64,000 nucleotides of DNA from Synanceia verrucosa (Eukaryota; Chordata; Actinopteri; Perciformes; Synanceiidae). The notes beneath the pieces were generated by a model, which ran no database searches, was not told the origin of the DNA, and saw only the letters and a program-made list of their open reading frames with translations. Position 1 is the stretch's first letter. The number at the start of each line of letters is the position of its first letter. The position numbers and the translations under genes were made by a program. The stretch covers positions 1,799,001 to 1,863,000 of the forward strand of contig CM056559.1 of assembly GCA_029721515.1 (NCBI GenBank), in the 5' to 3' direction. Below, in pieces: positions 12,301-25,682 of the stretch.

Positions 12301-13610
12301 AAGAAGTCCTGAGCCATGGTCATGAAAAATGACGGGGACTTTGGTTTCATTTTGCCTGGTTGGTTTAACACAGCAGTAACAAGTGCAAAATATACTATAA
12401 TTATTATTATTATTACATATGTATATACGGGGGGCAGGTTATTGTAAATGCAGCAGTTATGTTGTTATGTTAGGAGGCGCTTTCTCCCTGTTTTGCTTTA
12501 TTTTATTGTGTTGCTGGAGCCTGAGGATACAGCCCCTTGTTTTAGTTTAACAGATGAATTTTAATTGTTGATTTTTTTGGACTTAATGACCAAGCAGAGC
12601 AGTGGTGGGGGGGCGGTCATATTTGTATGCAAAATGTTGAATATTGAGCTGAATGTCTGTAAAATGACATTGATGTCACCATGGTCACTGTTCAGATGAA
12701 ATCAGGATGACTTAGGCATCCGGAAAGCTCTGCTGGCCGTTTATATGGTGTTTACTGGGAGTCGCTGACGGGGCTTGTGATTAGTCGGCGTCATGTCAAC
12801 GACCGTTGGAGATGATCGGATGCAACCTTGTGCGTTCGCTTCCCCATAAAGCACGGAGCTCTGTGATTGGCTGAACAAACAACCAAAGGAGGATAATTTA
12901 AAGTGTAGCTGCACTCCAAGACAAACAGAAAGAGCTCCCGACTGGTTTCATTACTTTTTTGTTCCCATGTCGCCGTCCCTCTCATCTTGTATTCCCTCTC
13001 CTCCTTCCTCCTTCCTTTTAAAACACTGGCACAGAGCTCAGCCAAAACTAATCAGTTTTTATTCATGCTTTTAGCGGGCCAGCAGAAAATATTGGATTCT
13101 TCTTAGACGGTGCAGGAGGCACAGTTTAAAAACAGCATTATCCTTCCTACAACCTTCAATCAATTAGATTCTCTATTAAAAACAAAATAGTGCTAATGGG
13201 GCCTAAAGACCTCTGGCAGTGGCACACAGCAGCCCTGTCTCTGAAATTACAATCCAGTGCATCACGATGGGAAGGAAACGTACTTGGTGGTGGATTATAC
13301 ATTTTACCTTTTATAAAAGCTGGTCACACATGATATGACAGGAGAATACAGGCACCAATGAAAATATGTTGGAATAACAAACATTCAAGCATTTTCCTTT
13401 GATTTTTAAGTCACTTTCAGCCAAACCATGATGAACTTTCGCATTTTGAGTTTGTTGGTTCTAATGTCATAGTCACTTTAATTAAAATAAATACATGATG
13501 TATTTTCACTAAACTAGCACTAAAGACTAAAAATCACAGTAGCAGATTTTTTTAGCTTTGTTTTAATTAACAACATTAACCAAATATTCAAAACTGTTCA
13601 AAACTACACC
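12300..13610. other. Non-coding stretch
   Basis: No gene recognised. The piece 13070-13270 has the look of unique conserved non-coding DNA; this is a guess from composition only. Confidence 0.4.
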
Positions 13611-14030
13611 CATAAAAAGGTTAAAGTCATAAAAAGTAGGATATTTTCTGGGATTAAAACAAAAAAATTATGAGAAAAAAAATGAATTTTAAGAGTATAA
13701 AATTGATAATTCACAATAAAGAATCATGGAATTAATAAACTTCTGAGATTTAAGCAACAAATTTACAAGAATGAAACAAAACTGAGAGATTATGGCATGA
13801 TGTATTTTCATTAAACCAGATTATTCTAATATAAACCAGCATGTTGTCTAGTCTGAACATTAGAGTGATCAAATAACACTGAAAGCTTTGCAGTGTGAAC
13901 TGTTTTGTTTCAATTAACAATGTTAGCCATGTGTTCAAAACTGAAAACTAATTAGAGCCATTAATATATTATATATTCAAAGAAAAAAAATAGATTAAAG
14001 TAAAAAAAAAAAACTGGATACTTTCTGAGA
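13610..14030. repeat. Second block of the TTTTCTGAGATT / AAATTTACAAGAAT repeat
   Basis: Carries GGATATTTTCTGGGATTAAA, ACAAATTTACAAGAATGAAA and GGATACTTTCTGAGATT, the same modules as 11640-12300. Copies are more diverged and interrupted by other AT-rich DNA. Confidence 0.5.
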
Positions 14031-14049
14031 TTTCTGATTAGTACAGTGG

Positions 14050-16190
14050 TGACACAAACTGTGAGTTATGGCTTTAAGTAGTTGTGTTGTATTTCATTTT
14101 GCTTTATTTTAGTTAACTATGTATTTTCATTTTTCAGTTTAATCTGTATGGGAATGTGATTTTCAGGGCGAATTTCCAATGTAGAGTTTCAGCGATGGGC
14201 AAACTAGCGACTTAACACTTGGGAACATTGGCTTGTTGGAGGCGATGGGAGGGTCGGCTGTAATGCTGTTAACATGCTGGGAACCAGTTTATCTGCTGGT
14301 ATCTGCCCAGTCCAACACAAATACAAACACACCAAACACACACCAGAGAAGCCAGCAGGAAATGAGCTGAGGCCTCCTTGGCTGAGCGATCGGTTCGAGG
14401 CTGTGCAGGATGAACAGCTGCCGCCGTTTTGGTCAGTTAGCTGAACGTCACTGACCGTCAGCGAAGCTCCACGGACACTTTGAGAGGCGAGAACAAAGAA
14501 TTTATCTCCAACAACTTGACCAAAAACTCGAGTCTATGGCTGATCAGTTTATGTTACGGTCAGTGGTGGCATATATGATGTTAAATCCTGCTTATTATTA
14601 GTATTGTTGTTGTTATTTTATTACAGTCAGTGACTGTCAGGGTTGTTATGTCCGTTTGATCTATTCTTATTTTCTTCCTTTCTAAGCACTATAATTGACA
14701 AACAGAAATGCTTTTAGAACTTTTTCTTTTGTGTATTTTTGTGATAAAAATCACTCTTAAATACCTTTTTTCTACAGAACATAAAAACTCAAATAAGAAT
14801 AAATATAAAGAATTGCTCTTTTCTGTCTAGCTTTGTTATTCACTGTATATCTTTGTAAGTACAATTTTTTTTTTTTTCTGTGCATGAATTTAGTAAAAAA
14901 TACACTAACTGACAATAACTGTTAATAATGAAGACAGCAGTAGTTTAAAAGCAGCTTATCCACTTAGTTCATAGCTATGAACCATGTTAGCCCCGAGTAC
15001 GGCAAACTCCATTCAAAAAACAGGCGTTTTAAAAGTCATTCGCCTGTCATCTTGCTAACAAACCTGCCAAAGCATGAATTCAGATATTTTATAAATCTAA
15101 ATGATTGTGTGGTTATTTCTGCATCCCTTTGATCCATTTATTGCAATCAATTCACATGAACATCTGCCTATTGCAAGTTCATCCAACTGCTATCAGACTG
15201 AACAAAGCTAATGTTAGCTTTCATTTACCGGCGACCAATAAATCTGAAAATTGCAGGTGTTTTGATGGCATCGAAGTGCGACGAAACAAGCTCTTCTACT
15301 TTAAGAAAAAATAAATGTTTGTGGCCGACTAAGCGCTGATTAAATGTCCTGTGGAGAGTGCAGATCATCTTCCAACCAACCTCATCACTGTTTTCCTGAC
15401 AGATTACATCTCACTCTCTCTCCTGCAGAGTTTAGATGGATTGCAAAATTTTTTCCCGAGCTATAAATCTATTAATATTCACTCTGGAGACCGACGGCAA
15501 TAAATCTGGTCCATAAAAGCACCGTGCAAGAGGACATGGCTCACGCACACACACACATATATAAATATATACAGAGAGCTGACATAAGGTGTCACGCACA
15601 CACACAAATCAGGCAGTTCATTAAGTGTGTTTTCGGCAGGAAGTGTGTGTGTGTGGCCTCTTCACATGATGGACTCTGTTCGTAGGCGTTATATGTGTCA
15701 TTATAGCACTGATAAGGTCACACACACTCACTCTTACAGGACTCGTGGATGGATTTTCACAGTCTGATTTGCAATAGATTTTTTTCTTTTTTTTTCCCCT
15801 CTGCATTAGCGATATTACAATGCGCTGTATGGTTCCACAGATTTTAATCCAATTTTCTTCTTGCAGAACTGAACCATGAGTTTCACAGCTCTGTGATGTC
15901 TTGATTCTTCAGTCTCTCCTCCTCTCTGGTTGCAACACATTTTCAGGGATTATCTTTTTGAATTACTTTTTGATTAAAAATTCAGAATGTGGTGGTAGAA
16001 CTCCTCCATGTCAGGACAGGTTTTGCTAAAAGATTTAAAGTCAGCGATTAGATGATAGGGTGACTGTTCTCCTTTGTAGGTACTTGCGTAACATTGCGTA
16101 CTTTATTATTTATTTACTTTTCTAAATTGATGTTTCTATAATATTAAACAGTGAAAACCTTCGTATCTGAGTAGCATCACTTGTTTTAGG
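14050..16190. other. Non-coding stretch with short CA/GT and TA runs
   Basis: Contains small (CA)n/(TA)n runs near 15545-15575 and 15596-15605, and a short (GT)n near 15643-15655. No gene recognised. Confidence 0.45.
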
Positions 16191-16194
16191 TGTT

Positions 16195-16790
16195 ATTTTA
16201 ACCCAAACCACAATCTTATTAAACTAAGTAGTTTTGTCACAAGACAGTCATGGTTTACCAAGACCATCTTTTCCTAAACCTTTCCAAGTTGTGTTGTTGC
16301 CTACACCTACCCAAAATGATCTTTTCCCCAACACAACTAAGTGATTTTGCTGCCTTAACCAAAGTTGTTTCCTGTGAAGACAAAAGTTTATTTCTGCATA
16401 GGTTTAGGCAACAATACCACTTTGTTTTAGGCAACAACACAACTTTTTAGGCAACAAAAAGTAATTTAACCAAATTTGGTTAGGGTTACGCAACAAAACT
16501 ATTTGGTTAGGTTTATGCAACAAAACAATTTGATTAGGTTTATGCAACAAAACTACTTGGTTACGTTTATGCAAACTAAACTACTTGGTTAGGTTTATGC
16601 AAACAAAACTACTTGGTTAGGTAACAAAACAACTTGGTTGGGTTTATTCAAACAAAACCACTTAATTTTAGGCAACAAAGTGGCTTGGTTAGGTATAGGA
16701 AACAAAATGACTTTATTTTAGGTAACAAACCAAGTTGGTTAGGTTTAGGCAAAAACACAACTGGGCCATTTAAACACTAACGTTGCATAA
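16195..16790. repeat. TTGGTTAGGTTTAGGCAAC minisatellite with an orientation switch
   Basis: From about 16195 to 16375 the units read in reverse (CCTAAACC, AAGTTGTGTTGTTGCC). From about 16395 to 16770 they read forward (GGTTAGGTTTATGCAACAAA plus ACTACTT), with a period near 28 bp. Head-to-head units therefore meet at about 16.38 kb. Related arrays lie at 17396-17930, 19030-19425, 23520-24190 and 25683-25880. Confidence 0.7.
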
Positions 16791-17131
16791 AGATAACCTC
16801 CCACTTCACTTGATTACAAACAGTGGAGGTGCTGGATAGCTGTTTGGCTGTTGTTGCTGCGTAATATTTAAAACTATTTGGTATTATACTAATGAGGGAC
16901 TATATTCTGGATGTTGGCCGGTCTGACTCGGCATCAGGCCAGATGTTTACAACAACAAGCTCAAACTTCCAAACAGCTTCACCTGCTCATATAGTGCAGT
17001 ACCTGGCTGATCTCTGGCAGCTGCACGATTAGATCTGAAGCAGAACATGAAGCATGAAGTTACAGGATTGATGCTCGATTCTTTCACTTGTGTGTTTTGT
17101 GTTGCTCTTGCTTTTGTGTACATCTGTGCCA

Positions 17132-17152
17132 GTGTGTGTGTGTGTGTGTGTG
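17132..17152. repeat. (GT)n microsatellite
   Basis: About ten uninterrupted GT dinucleotides. Confidence 0.85.
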
Positions 17153-17395
17153 TACATGTGAGGGATTGATTTGGGATGTTGTTTTTCCTGAGAGAAGAAC
17201 TTTGAGCTTATCTGAAACACCACATGGCCTCTATCTGCTAAAGCTGCCAGGACCAGAGGGGAGGCCAGGGTTCAGGTCCACAGCACAGGCCCACAATTAA
17301 CACATATTTATACACACTCTCAGTATGTGAAGAAAAGTATTCCTCATTTTATTTGCAGGTTTTCTCACAAATGTCCAGCTATAAATGCATGAAAC

Positions 17396-17930
17396 TACTT
17401 AGTTAGGTTTAGGAGAAGATATGGTATGGTATAGGCAACAAAACTACTAATTAGGTTGAGGAAATGGTCGTCTTGGTTTGGTTTAGGGAACAAAACTGCT
17501 TGGTTGGGAGGAGGCAATAAAAATACTAGGTTAAGGCAACAAAACTGGTCAGGTTAAGGAAAACGTCCTCGTTAGGTTCAGGCAATACATCTGCACAGCT
17601 TTAGGCAACAAAGCTAATTGATTAAGTTTAGGAAAAGGCAACATAACCACTTGGTTGGGTTTAGACAAACAAAAAGAAATCCTTATTTTTATTGTTAGTT
17701 TAGTGAATCAGTTTAATAAAACTGATTCATTTTTGGAAAAGTCAGGTTTGGGTAACAAAACTATTTAGGTTTCAGAAAAGGTTGTCTTTGTTTGGTTTAG
17801 GCAGCAAAATCTCTTAGATTAAGAAAGATATTTACTTGGACAGGTTTAGGCAAGACAACTACTTAGAAAAGCACTTGGTTAGGGGTTGGAAAAGATTGAC
17901 TGGGTTAGGATTAGGCTCTGTTCTCATGTC
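17396..17930 (+). repeat. Forward-orientation GGTTAGG/CAACAAAAC minisatellite
   Basis: Diverged units of GGTTAGGTTTAGGCAACAAA type with variable spacers (for example AAAGGTTGTCTTTGTTTGG). Same family and orientation as the right half of the 16.2-16.8 kb array. Confidence 0.6.
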
Positions 17931-17939
17931 AACTTGTCC

Positions 17940-19025
17940 CAACCTAAAGTAACAGTTAAGTTTATGGAAGGAAACAGGTGATCATAATGTCACAGTGAAA
18001 GTTAACATACAGGACGTGAACATTGGTCTCCTGGATCAAAGTCTTTGTTGGACACACCTCCACTTCTCTCCACCTGCTGTGTCTTTTTGCTCTTTAAACT
18101 ACGTCACCTCACTCCGAGCATTTACTGTTGCTGTGGATGGGTTTACATTGTAGTTAATAGACCGCCTGCTGCGTTTCATACCAGTGATATGGAGCTCTGA
18201 CGGCCGTGACAAAGCTTCAGTGTTTTGGGAATGAAAAGGGGCTGCAGCATCAGTCTAACTGCAGGCAACGCTAAAGATGAAACAGAGAACACGACACAAA
18301 GGAATGAAATGAAAATGTAAAATGAAAGAATCCATCAGTTCAGCAGAAGAAAGCTGTTTAGCAGGTAAAAAACCCAGAGAAGGTTTTGTCAGCACAAATG
18401 AAGCGAGAAAGTGCCGTAAAACAAAACAAAACAAAAAACAATCGCATGCTCGCCGAGAAATGAAAAGGTTAGAGGTAAGAATAGCAATAGACTTCAGGCG
18501 AAAAAGGTCAAAGTTATATAGACAGAGAAAAGAAGTCCCACGGTATGAAGCGATGGAGAGTCAGTGTGTTTCCTGCTTTAATGAGGCTGTGGCTCAGTGG
18601 AGTGAGGAGGGCGTAGAGGCCGAGTCCTCCACCCATCCCTCCTTATTAAACAGCAAGAGAAAGAGTGGAGAAGGAGGCGAGGAAGGAGGACAGGTGGGGA
18701 AAAGGAGGTGTCTGGTGTCACCTCCTGAATAAAGAGCTTCAGGATCAAATAATGAAAGTGATCAGAAAAGGTCTGCTGGAATATAAATATTTGGATGTGA
18801 CATTCTTCTTTATTACATTACGGATAGTTAATATAAAATATGTTTTATTACTGTTCAAATCTGCATTAATAGACAAGAGCAGGCTTAAGGCTGTTCTCAT
18901 ATACATAATTAGTTATCAGTTAATATGTCGTCCACTTTTGTGAAAGGAGGAGGTCGAGGTGGGTAAAAACACTGGACTTTCAAAAGATCCAGCATCGATT
19001 TACCCCCCAGTCTTTCCAAAATAAA
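17940..19025. other. Non-coding stretch with a 136-codon open frame of doubtful meaning
   Basis: An open frame at 18322-18732 (+) encodes a Lys/Arg/Glu-rich peptide without a recognisable domain. The DNA is purine-rich, which lowers stop frequency, and there are no splice sites or upstream promoter features. Treated as non-coding. Confidence 0.45.
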
Positions 19026-19029
19026 TTTC

Positions 19030-19425
19030 ATAGGAAACAACTTAGTTCGGTTTAGGCAACAAAATAATTTTGGTTAGGTTTAGGTCACAAAACTTTTCAG
19101 AAATGTTGAGCAAAACGTTGTCTTGGTTAGGTTTAAGCAAGACAACTTCTTAGTCAGGCTTTAAAAACAGATCATCTTGGTCAGGGTTGAGGTAAGAAAA
19201 CTGCCGAGTCAGGTTCAGGGAAAGATTGTCTTTTATAGGTTTGGGCAGCAAAAGTGTTTAGTCAGGTTTAGGAAAAAAATCATCTTGGTTAGGTTTATGT
19301 GGCAAAACTGCTTAGATTTAAGAAAAGCTCAAAGTGTTTGGGTTTAGGCAACAAAAGTGCTTAGTCAGGTTTAGGAAAAGATCATGTCGGTTAGGGTTAG
19401 GGCAACAAACAAAACAAATTAGTCA
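19030..19425 (+). repeat. Forward-orientation GGTTAGG/CAACAAAAC minisatellite
   Basis: Units such as GGTTAGGTTTAGGTCACAAA and TTTGGGTTTAGGCAACAAAA. The repeated module GGAAAAGATCATCTTGGTTAG makes a period near 60 bp in places. Confidence 0.6.
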
Positions 19426-19429
19426 GGAA

Positions 19430-20500
19430 AGAAGGACATGGAACCATAAATTGCAGCACACGTTTGAGAAAATTATTCATGAATGTATTATATATCAGGT
19501 ATCAAACGTTACCTGTTACCCTAACCACCTCTGATGGCAAAGCCCCATCACATCCTTCAATAAAAGTATTTCCAACAAATTACATGTTCAGTTCAGAGAT
19601 CCAGAGGAGTGAATGCTTTAAAGCTGCCCTGGAAGTCACGCCAACAAAAGCCTCAGGGACAAACTGAAATATTTGCTTCTCCGATCTGTACGGAAAGAAA
19701 AAAAAACTAAACGATATGTGAAATATTCACCGTGGAAGGAAAAGCATCCTTCATTTTTATATGTTGTGAAGATATTTTAACATATAATTTACCAGTGGAG
19801 ATGGATGAAAATGGAGGAGGGAGAAAGGAAGAGGAAGGGAGTGGGTCGAAAAAAGCATAGAAGCAATAAACTAGAGATAATTTTCGTCCAAAAAAAACAA
19901 GACGTACACCGTCGTAAAGACGAGCCACATTAAATCACGCTCTTTCAGACTTTACCGTTGTCTTTTTATACAATCCCCCCTGACTAAAAGACTGGGAAAT
20001 CCACCCAGACCTTCATAAAAAGCACACTTTTTCAACACCTATCCACTCTTTTAGCCCATTTCCCAAAGTTTCTTTCAACTCTCCATCCACCGTTTACTTC
20101 TATCCATCTCTGTCCGTCCTCTGGTATTTTTTTTATTAGAGGAGAGGATATGATTGCTTCAGCATATGTGAGAGGCCTACGAGTCTATCATCGCTCTACA
20201 GAGGTAACCACATATACCCGAAGGGAGAGAGGATGAGGAGGGGGGAAGGAATGTAAGGAAAAGGAGACGTAAATGTGGTGTTTGAGGGTCCAATGACAGG
20301 AGAGTTTACGTTTGTTTAACCCCCCGAAATACAAACCAGTCCTGCCGGAATACAGTGGTGGGCTTTAGGAGGAGTCTGGCTTTAATTAAAACATCTGCAT
20401 TACTGTACTACTGTTGTATTATTCTTCCTGTGCTTTGTTGAAAAACTACATGATATGTACAGTATTCTGCTTTTGTCAAATGTCCTCTTAATAACAGCAT
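19430..20500. other. Non-coding stretch, no gene seen
   Basis: No coding or structural feature recognised. Confidence 0.45.
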
Positions 20501-20639
20501 TTTAGCATAATTAATGCAACACTATAAAATGTAGGTTATACAGTAACACTGTAAAGTAAATGGCAGAAACACAGTAGCTACTGGTTAATTGTAAGCTACT
20601 GTTTATTTGACAAGAAAACATCTCAAATGTGTAGTTTTC

Positions 20640-21110
20640 ACTAAAGATGAGGTAAGACCTTAAAACTTTAACTATTCTCTCGCCTAGAGGTTGTAGCAGG
20701 ATCAGCCTTAAAGATATAGTGAAGAAATAACATAAAACTAGAAAACATAACAAATCACATGGCACCAACTATGCCATGCTAGCTTGTTGGAAAAACGCTA
20801 AATAACGCTCCAAAATTAGGGCAAAACTTTGGTGTGGAAAAACTGCTATGACCTGATATGATGATGTAGTATATGGCAATTTGGTAATTATGGTTTTAAA
20901 CCCTTCTAAGACCTCTGATCTCGACCTGTCTTTAATGGACTGTGGTGAGTTCACAAGATACGATAAAATGACGACTAAATATAATATTAAAGCATGAAAC
21001 CTGAGGAATCACATGGTATCAACCATGTCAACCAGTTTTTTGGGAAGGAGGCTAAATAACAAAATTTTGGTTTTTCAAAAACGGTGTGAGTGAAAACTAG
21101 ATGTTAAAAA
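20640..21110 (-). repeat. Interspersed repeat, two diverged tandem copies
   Basis: CACATGGCACCAACTATG (about 20757) and CACATGGTATCAACCATG (about 21011) are each followed by a GCTAAATAAC word. Read in reverse they resemble the CATGGTTGGTACCAAT units at 30600-31240, so the two loci are inverted relative to each other. Confidence 0.45.
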
Positions 21111-21689
21111 AACATATTTATATGTTTCACAATATCTTCTCATTATAATATGGTATCATAATAAAGGTGAGGAGGGCACACCTGTCCGTCAGCACAGGTG
21201 TTGTGAGAGGTTTAGCTCTCGTGAGTCCACACAGAGACAAACTTCAGACATTTGCAAGCTGGTAATTTCAACAAGAAGATGGGTTTCACATCCTCGGATG
21301 CTTTGTGGTGATTTATCCGCCGGTGCGACAATCTGCGAGACACACAGCTGTTCCCTGGGAAGAGAAACTTGTCTGGAAATGACAACCCCAACCCATTTCC
21401 ACACAGCCATTTCACAAAGTCACAAATACGTAAATCTGTTCTGAAATGCTGAAAGATATCCAGTGGCTGGTTTGCAGTGACTGATGTTTGCTTCATAGCC
21501 TGCGGCGTTAAATAAAAACACAAACAGTACAATTTAGAAGAAAAAAAAAATGCTGTTTGGTGAAAGTTGTGTGTTAAACAAGCTGGAGAGCTGTTCTTTT
21601 TGGAAAGCTAACATGGTGTTTGGAGATCAACAAGTCCTCAAAAGTAAAAGACTAAATTTATTCATCACTGTGTTTTCTGATTTCCCAAT

Positions 21690-21920
21690 CAGCAGGATAA
21701 CACTGTCCATCAGAGCCAATCACAAACTGCCTCTCAGAAGTGGACGTAGTTGCCGGATGTTGCACACTGGTTTGCCATTTTGAAGCTTCAAATTTGGCAT
21801 TTTGATCGTCGCCATCTTGGTTTTTTGCGTGGAGCTTAGCACAACCAAATACTGAACATTTTTAGGCCACCAGAAATGTACTTCCTGTCAGCTGCTAACA
21901 GGAAGTAAACTGGGACACAT
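21690..21920. repeat. Interspersed repeat with GCCATCTTGGTTTTTT module
   Basis: TGAAGCTTCAAATTTGGCAT, CGCCATCTTGGTT and AACCAAATACTGAACA occur in the same order at 32165-32260, defining a dispersed family that includes 43170-43410. Confidence 0.55.
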
Positions 21921-22249
21921 TTAGAGTGTTTAGAAATGTAACATTAAACTTCAATATCCACTGAAACATAATTTATCACAAAAAAGTTTAATTTGAGCCA
22001 AAATGAAGCCATGAGGGCTCAAACTGACGATCATTCTCTTTTTTAATCTGCTTCTTTTTTCACTAAACATCAAGTACAACTGGTCCAATCAAATATACAG
22101 AAAGACCATAAATACACATTACATAGTGCATTTATTTTTTTTTATCCACTTTGCTTTCAAGTTAAAAAGACTTAAAGGAGTAAATCAAAAAGTAATAACA
22201 AAATAAATAAGAAATAAGAAAAAAACAGACAAATAAAGGAAAACAAAGA

Positions 22250-22680
22250 AATATTCCCATTAAAGAAGCTGAAAACAGAGGATTTAGACTTTTAGTTTCT
22301 TTAAAAAATGATTAATCTATTATCAGACTAGAGGACAGCTAATTACTAATGGATTAATCGTTGCAGCTTTATTGACAGGGAATCCTCCTGAATCCACTGC
22401 TGCCAGAGAGATGAAACTATTAACAGGAAAATTAATACTTTGGATCATTTATTTATTATTTCAGTCATTTTTCAAACAAAACACCAAACTGATAATAATA
22501 CTGATTATTTCCTCCATTAACTGATCAGTTGTTTGGTTTATAAAATACGTTTAATATCATTGGAAATCTTTACTTCCCTATAGTACTTTATACTCTAGGG
22601 CTGGACCAAATCAGTCAGTTGTTTGGTTTAGAAAATGTCATGAGTGTTGCAGATAATCAGTTGACTGTCATAACTGGAGG
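22250..22680. repeat. Interspersed repeat related to 2725-3070
   Basis: AAGAAGCTGAAAACAGAGGA, GGATTAATCGTTGCAGC and the paired TCAGTTGTTTGGTTTA words (about 22525 and 22613) match the teleost element seen at 2725-3070 and 26210-26430. Confidence 0.5.
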
Positions 22681-22989
22681 AGTAAAACAGTTGGTCATTA
22701 ATTAATTTAAGGAGCTCCTGGTTGAAGCTCAGGTTACCTTTGAGCTCCTCACCTGGTCGGCCTGTAAAGTGTTAATCAGTGGCTTTGTGAATGGGCAGGT
22801 ATGAAGCGGTGCAGCGCTCTGATGTGCTTTCTCTCTCCACCTGAGAGTTTTAGACTGCAGAGTCCAGGACGCAGCGTAGCGTAAAGCCACCGCTTCAAAC
22901 AGCACTTAATCACACACTGCAGCGCCGAGTAAATAACTAATCACACACACCGGGCTGCATGAATGCTGATGCACACACTAATGTGTTTA

Positions 22990-23027
22990 TCATTTATGAA
23001 CGAATAGACGCACACACACACACACAG

Positions 23028-23074
<47 letters not shown>

Positions 23075-23200
23075 AGGCGTTCAGGAGTGGATGGGAAATT
23101 CCATCTTTTTCCACTTTGTACAACGGCCACACACACACACACACACACACACGCACAAACACACACGCACACACACACACACACACACACACCAGTGTTT
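22990..23200. repeat. (CA)n microsatellite cluster
   Basis: CA runs at about 23008-23075 and 23127-23192 (with a few G interruptions) flank a short unique piece. All open frames over it are repeat artefacts. Confidence 0.9.
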
Positions 23201-23341
23201 GCGATCTATCTCAATGCCACGCCTCAACAGATTCAATCAGAGGGGAGCCTTTGTTTTGGTTTTTTCCTCCTATTGTTTTATTTTCCTGCTCGTCCTCTCT
23301 TTCGTTTCTCAGTTGGAGCCAAATAACTTCAGAGTGAACGT

Positions 23342-23389
<48 letters not shown>
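23342..23389. repeat. (CA)n microsatellite
   Basis: About 24 uninterrupted CA dinucleotides. Confidence 0.9.
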
Positions 23390-23390
<1 letters not shown>

Positions 23391-23519
23391 TGCTTCATAC
23401 ACTGAACATGTTTTGAACTCTCATGATACATTTGGATTATCCAGCAGTCATTCTGATGTTGACAATAACTACACATCAACGTCAATGTTGACTGTTGGTC
23501 ATTTGTCATGTAACTTCCG

Positions 23520-24190
23520 TACTTAGGTTACGGTAACTCCATCTTTTCCAAAACCTAAGTAATTTTGTTGTCCAAACATAAGCACTGTTGTTGCCTAAGT
23601 ATTGTTGTCACATAAGCCTAACTATTTTTGCATAAAACTGAAATGTTTTGTTACCCAAAACCTAACAAAGTATTTTGCTGTCTCAACCTCACAAAGTACT
23701 TTTGCTGTCGAAATCTAAGTAGTTTTATTGCCTAAACCTAAACATTATAATGCCTAAATTTAACAAAGTATTTTTGTTGCCTTGCCCTAATTAAGTAGTT
23801 TTGCTGCCTATACCTTAATTAATAGTTTTACTGAGTAAACCTGAATAAGTAGACATATGGCCTAAATCTTAATACGTAGTTGTACTGCCTAAACGTCACA
23901 AATCAGTTTGTCTGTTGCCTAAACATAACAACTTTAATAAGTAGTTCTGTTGTTTGACCTCTAATAGTTTTGTTGCCTAAACCTACATAAATAGCTCTGT
24001 TAGCTATACTTTGAGTTTTGTTGCCTAAACCTTAACAAGTAATTCAGTTGCCTGAACATTGATAGTTTTGTTGCCTAAACCTTAAGAAGTAGCTCTGTTG
24101 CCTATACTTTAATAGTTTTGTTGCCAAACCTTAACAAGGAGTTCGGTTGCCCGAACGGAGATACTTTTGTAGCCTAAACCTAAAGCTAAG
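23520..24190 (-). repeat. Reverse-orientation GGTTAGG/CAACAAAAC minisatellite
   Basis: Units of AGTTTTGTTGCCTAAACCT with AATAAGTAG-type spacers, about 35-40 bp each, some fifteen copies. It is the reverse complement of the unit in the arrays at 16.4-19.4 kb. Confidence 0.7.
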
Positions 24191-24199
24191 TTGCTTCTT

Positions 24200-25680
24200 C
24201 TGACGTCTAAAGTTTACATTAAAAAGAGTGGAGCAGAAAATGAAGCTGGACATTTGCAGGACAACATATGAAAAATAAGGAATAATTTACAAACTCATGT
24301 CACAGATTTTATTCTGCTCTGCAGGAATATTTCCTGTCCTTTTCTTGGTGGATCTCGACTTATTTGCTCTCAAAATGCAGCAGATCCATGTGTCTTTTAT
24401 TTCCTAACCGCTAGCATTGTGTTAGTGTGCTTTTATGCAAATAAAAACTACCGATGCCTAAGAGTTTAAATTTAAAAACAGAACCTGCATGGAGGCGACA
24501 CGGCTCATTACTGATGACGATGATTGATCCGCTGCACTACGAGATGGGAACAGGACCTGTACGGCTACTGATGGTGATAATGATTACAGCACAAGTCAGA
24601 GGCAATCAAACTCACCGTCACGACTAAATGTGATCAATACGTGCTAAATGGCAGTCGGCACATCCCTCCTCCTATTATATCTGCTCTTTGTCTGACAGTT
24701 AAATATACACAATTCACAAAGCGTACAGGTGGGGCCCTGAAGCATAGCAGCCGATCAACTAATTAAAAAAAGAAAATCCCATTTATGCGTCAACTCTTCA
24801 TATCCCGAGACCGATTCGTCGTGCTTGATTCAATACCAAATTCCAAAATCTCACCTGAGGCGGAGGATATTGCCAAGTCTAAAAGTCTGAATTCATCTGT
24901 TTAGAGTGAGGAGCTGAGCCGGCTGCTGCCTGCCGCTGCAGAGCAACTCCACCTGCCGACTTAAGCAGATGTTCAAACTAAATGAAGATGTCCCGTCTCA
25001 TTTCCTGTTGCTCCTCAACTCCTCTGCCCAGATCACTGCCTCACCACCATCTTAGCTTTTGTCCAATTCTTTTACTTCATCTTCCCGTATAAACGCCGCC
25101 GTGCACCACTGCCTTTTATACGACAGTACCATTTTCCAGAACACACCGAGCTGTTAAAGTGTCAGAGGACAAACAAACACTCGCTGCCTCTATATATTCA
25201 CATCTCACGTTTTTTTATTCTTCCCAACAAGAAAATGACGGCTTCATCCATCAAGCCAACACTGAGCTGTTTTCTAGGTTTGATATGCAGCTGCTGAGTG
25301 ATTATTTCACTTTGAATGAATTCTGTACTTAAGTGAAGAGAAAGTAACCATGGTGACTTCTGAATTGGATCCTGACTTGAATAAAATCAAGAGCTGAGAG
25401 ACATCAGGATGAAGTTTTCTATGATGTTTGCAGCTTTTCAAAGATGATTAATGCACCTGATTAAAGAACATTACAATCTGGTCGAGGTTCTAAAGTCATT
25501 TAAGGCTCAGTGACGATTCTGAACGACACGAAAATGTGCATCACTGTTAGCTGCTATACCTACGAAAAGTAAATACTCTTTGTACTACACATACGTATAT
25601 CACAAAAATCAACCGTGATGTCATCCACATAAATCGTGAACCAGGAAGTATTTAGTAGCGAACGACATGTGGAGATGAGG
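24200..25680. other. Unique-looking non-coding stretch
   Basis: No gene or repeat recognised. The segment 24490-24790 is compositionally balanced and could be conserved regulatory DNA; unproven. Confidence 0.4.
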
Positions 25681-25682
25681 TT

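Noticed and set aside
18322..18732. 136-codon Lys/Arg/Glu-rich + strand frame
   Set aside because: Longest non-array frame in the first 34 kb, but purine-rich DNA lowers stop frequency and there is no domain, promoter or splice context. A homologue in another fish would change this.
16400..19425. Interstitial telomere sequence suggested by GGTTAGG words
   Set aside because: The words do not form TTAGGG runs; they are part of a longer minisatellite unit with CAACAAAAC.
22941..23509. Several His-Thr or Cys-Val repeat frames on both strands
   Set aside because: Translations of (CA)n/(GT)n microsatellites.
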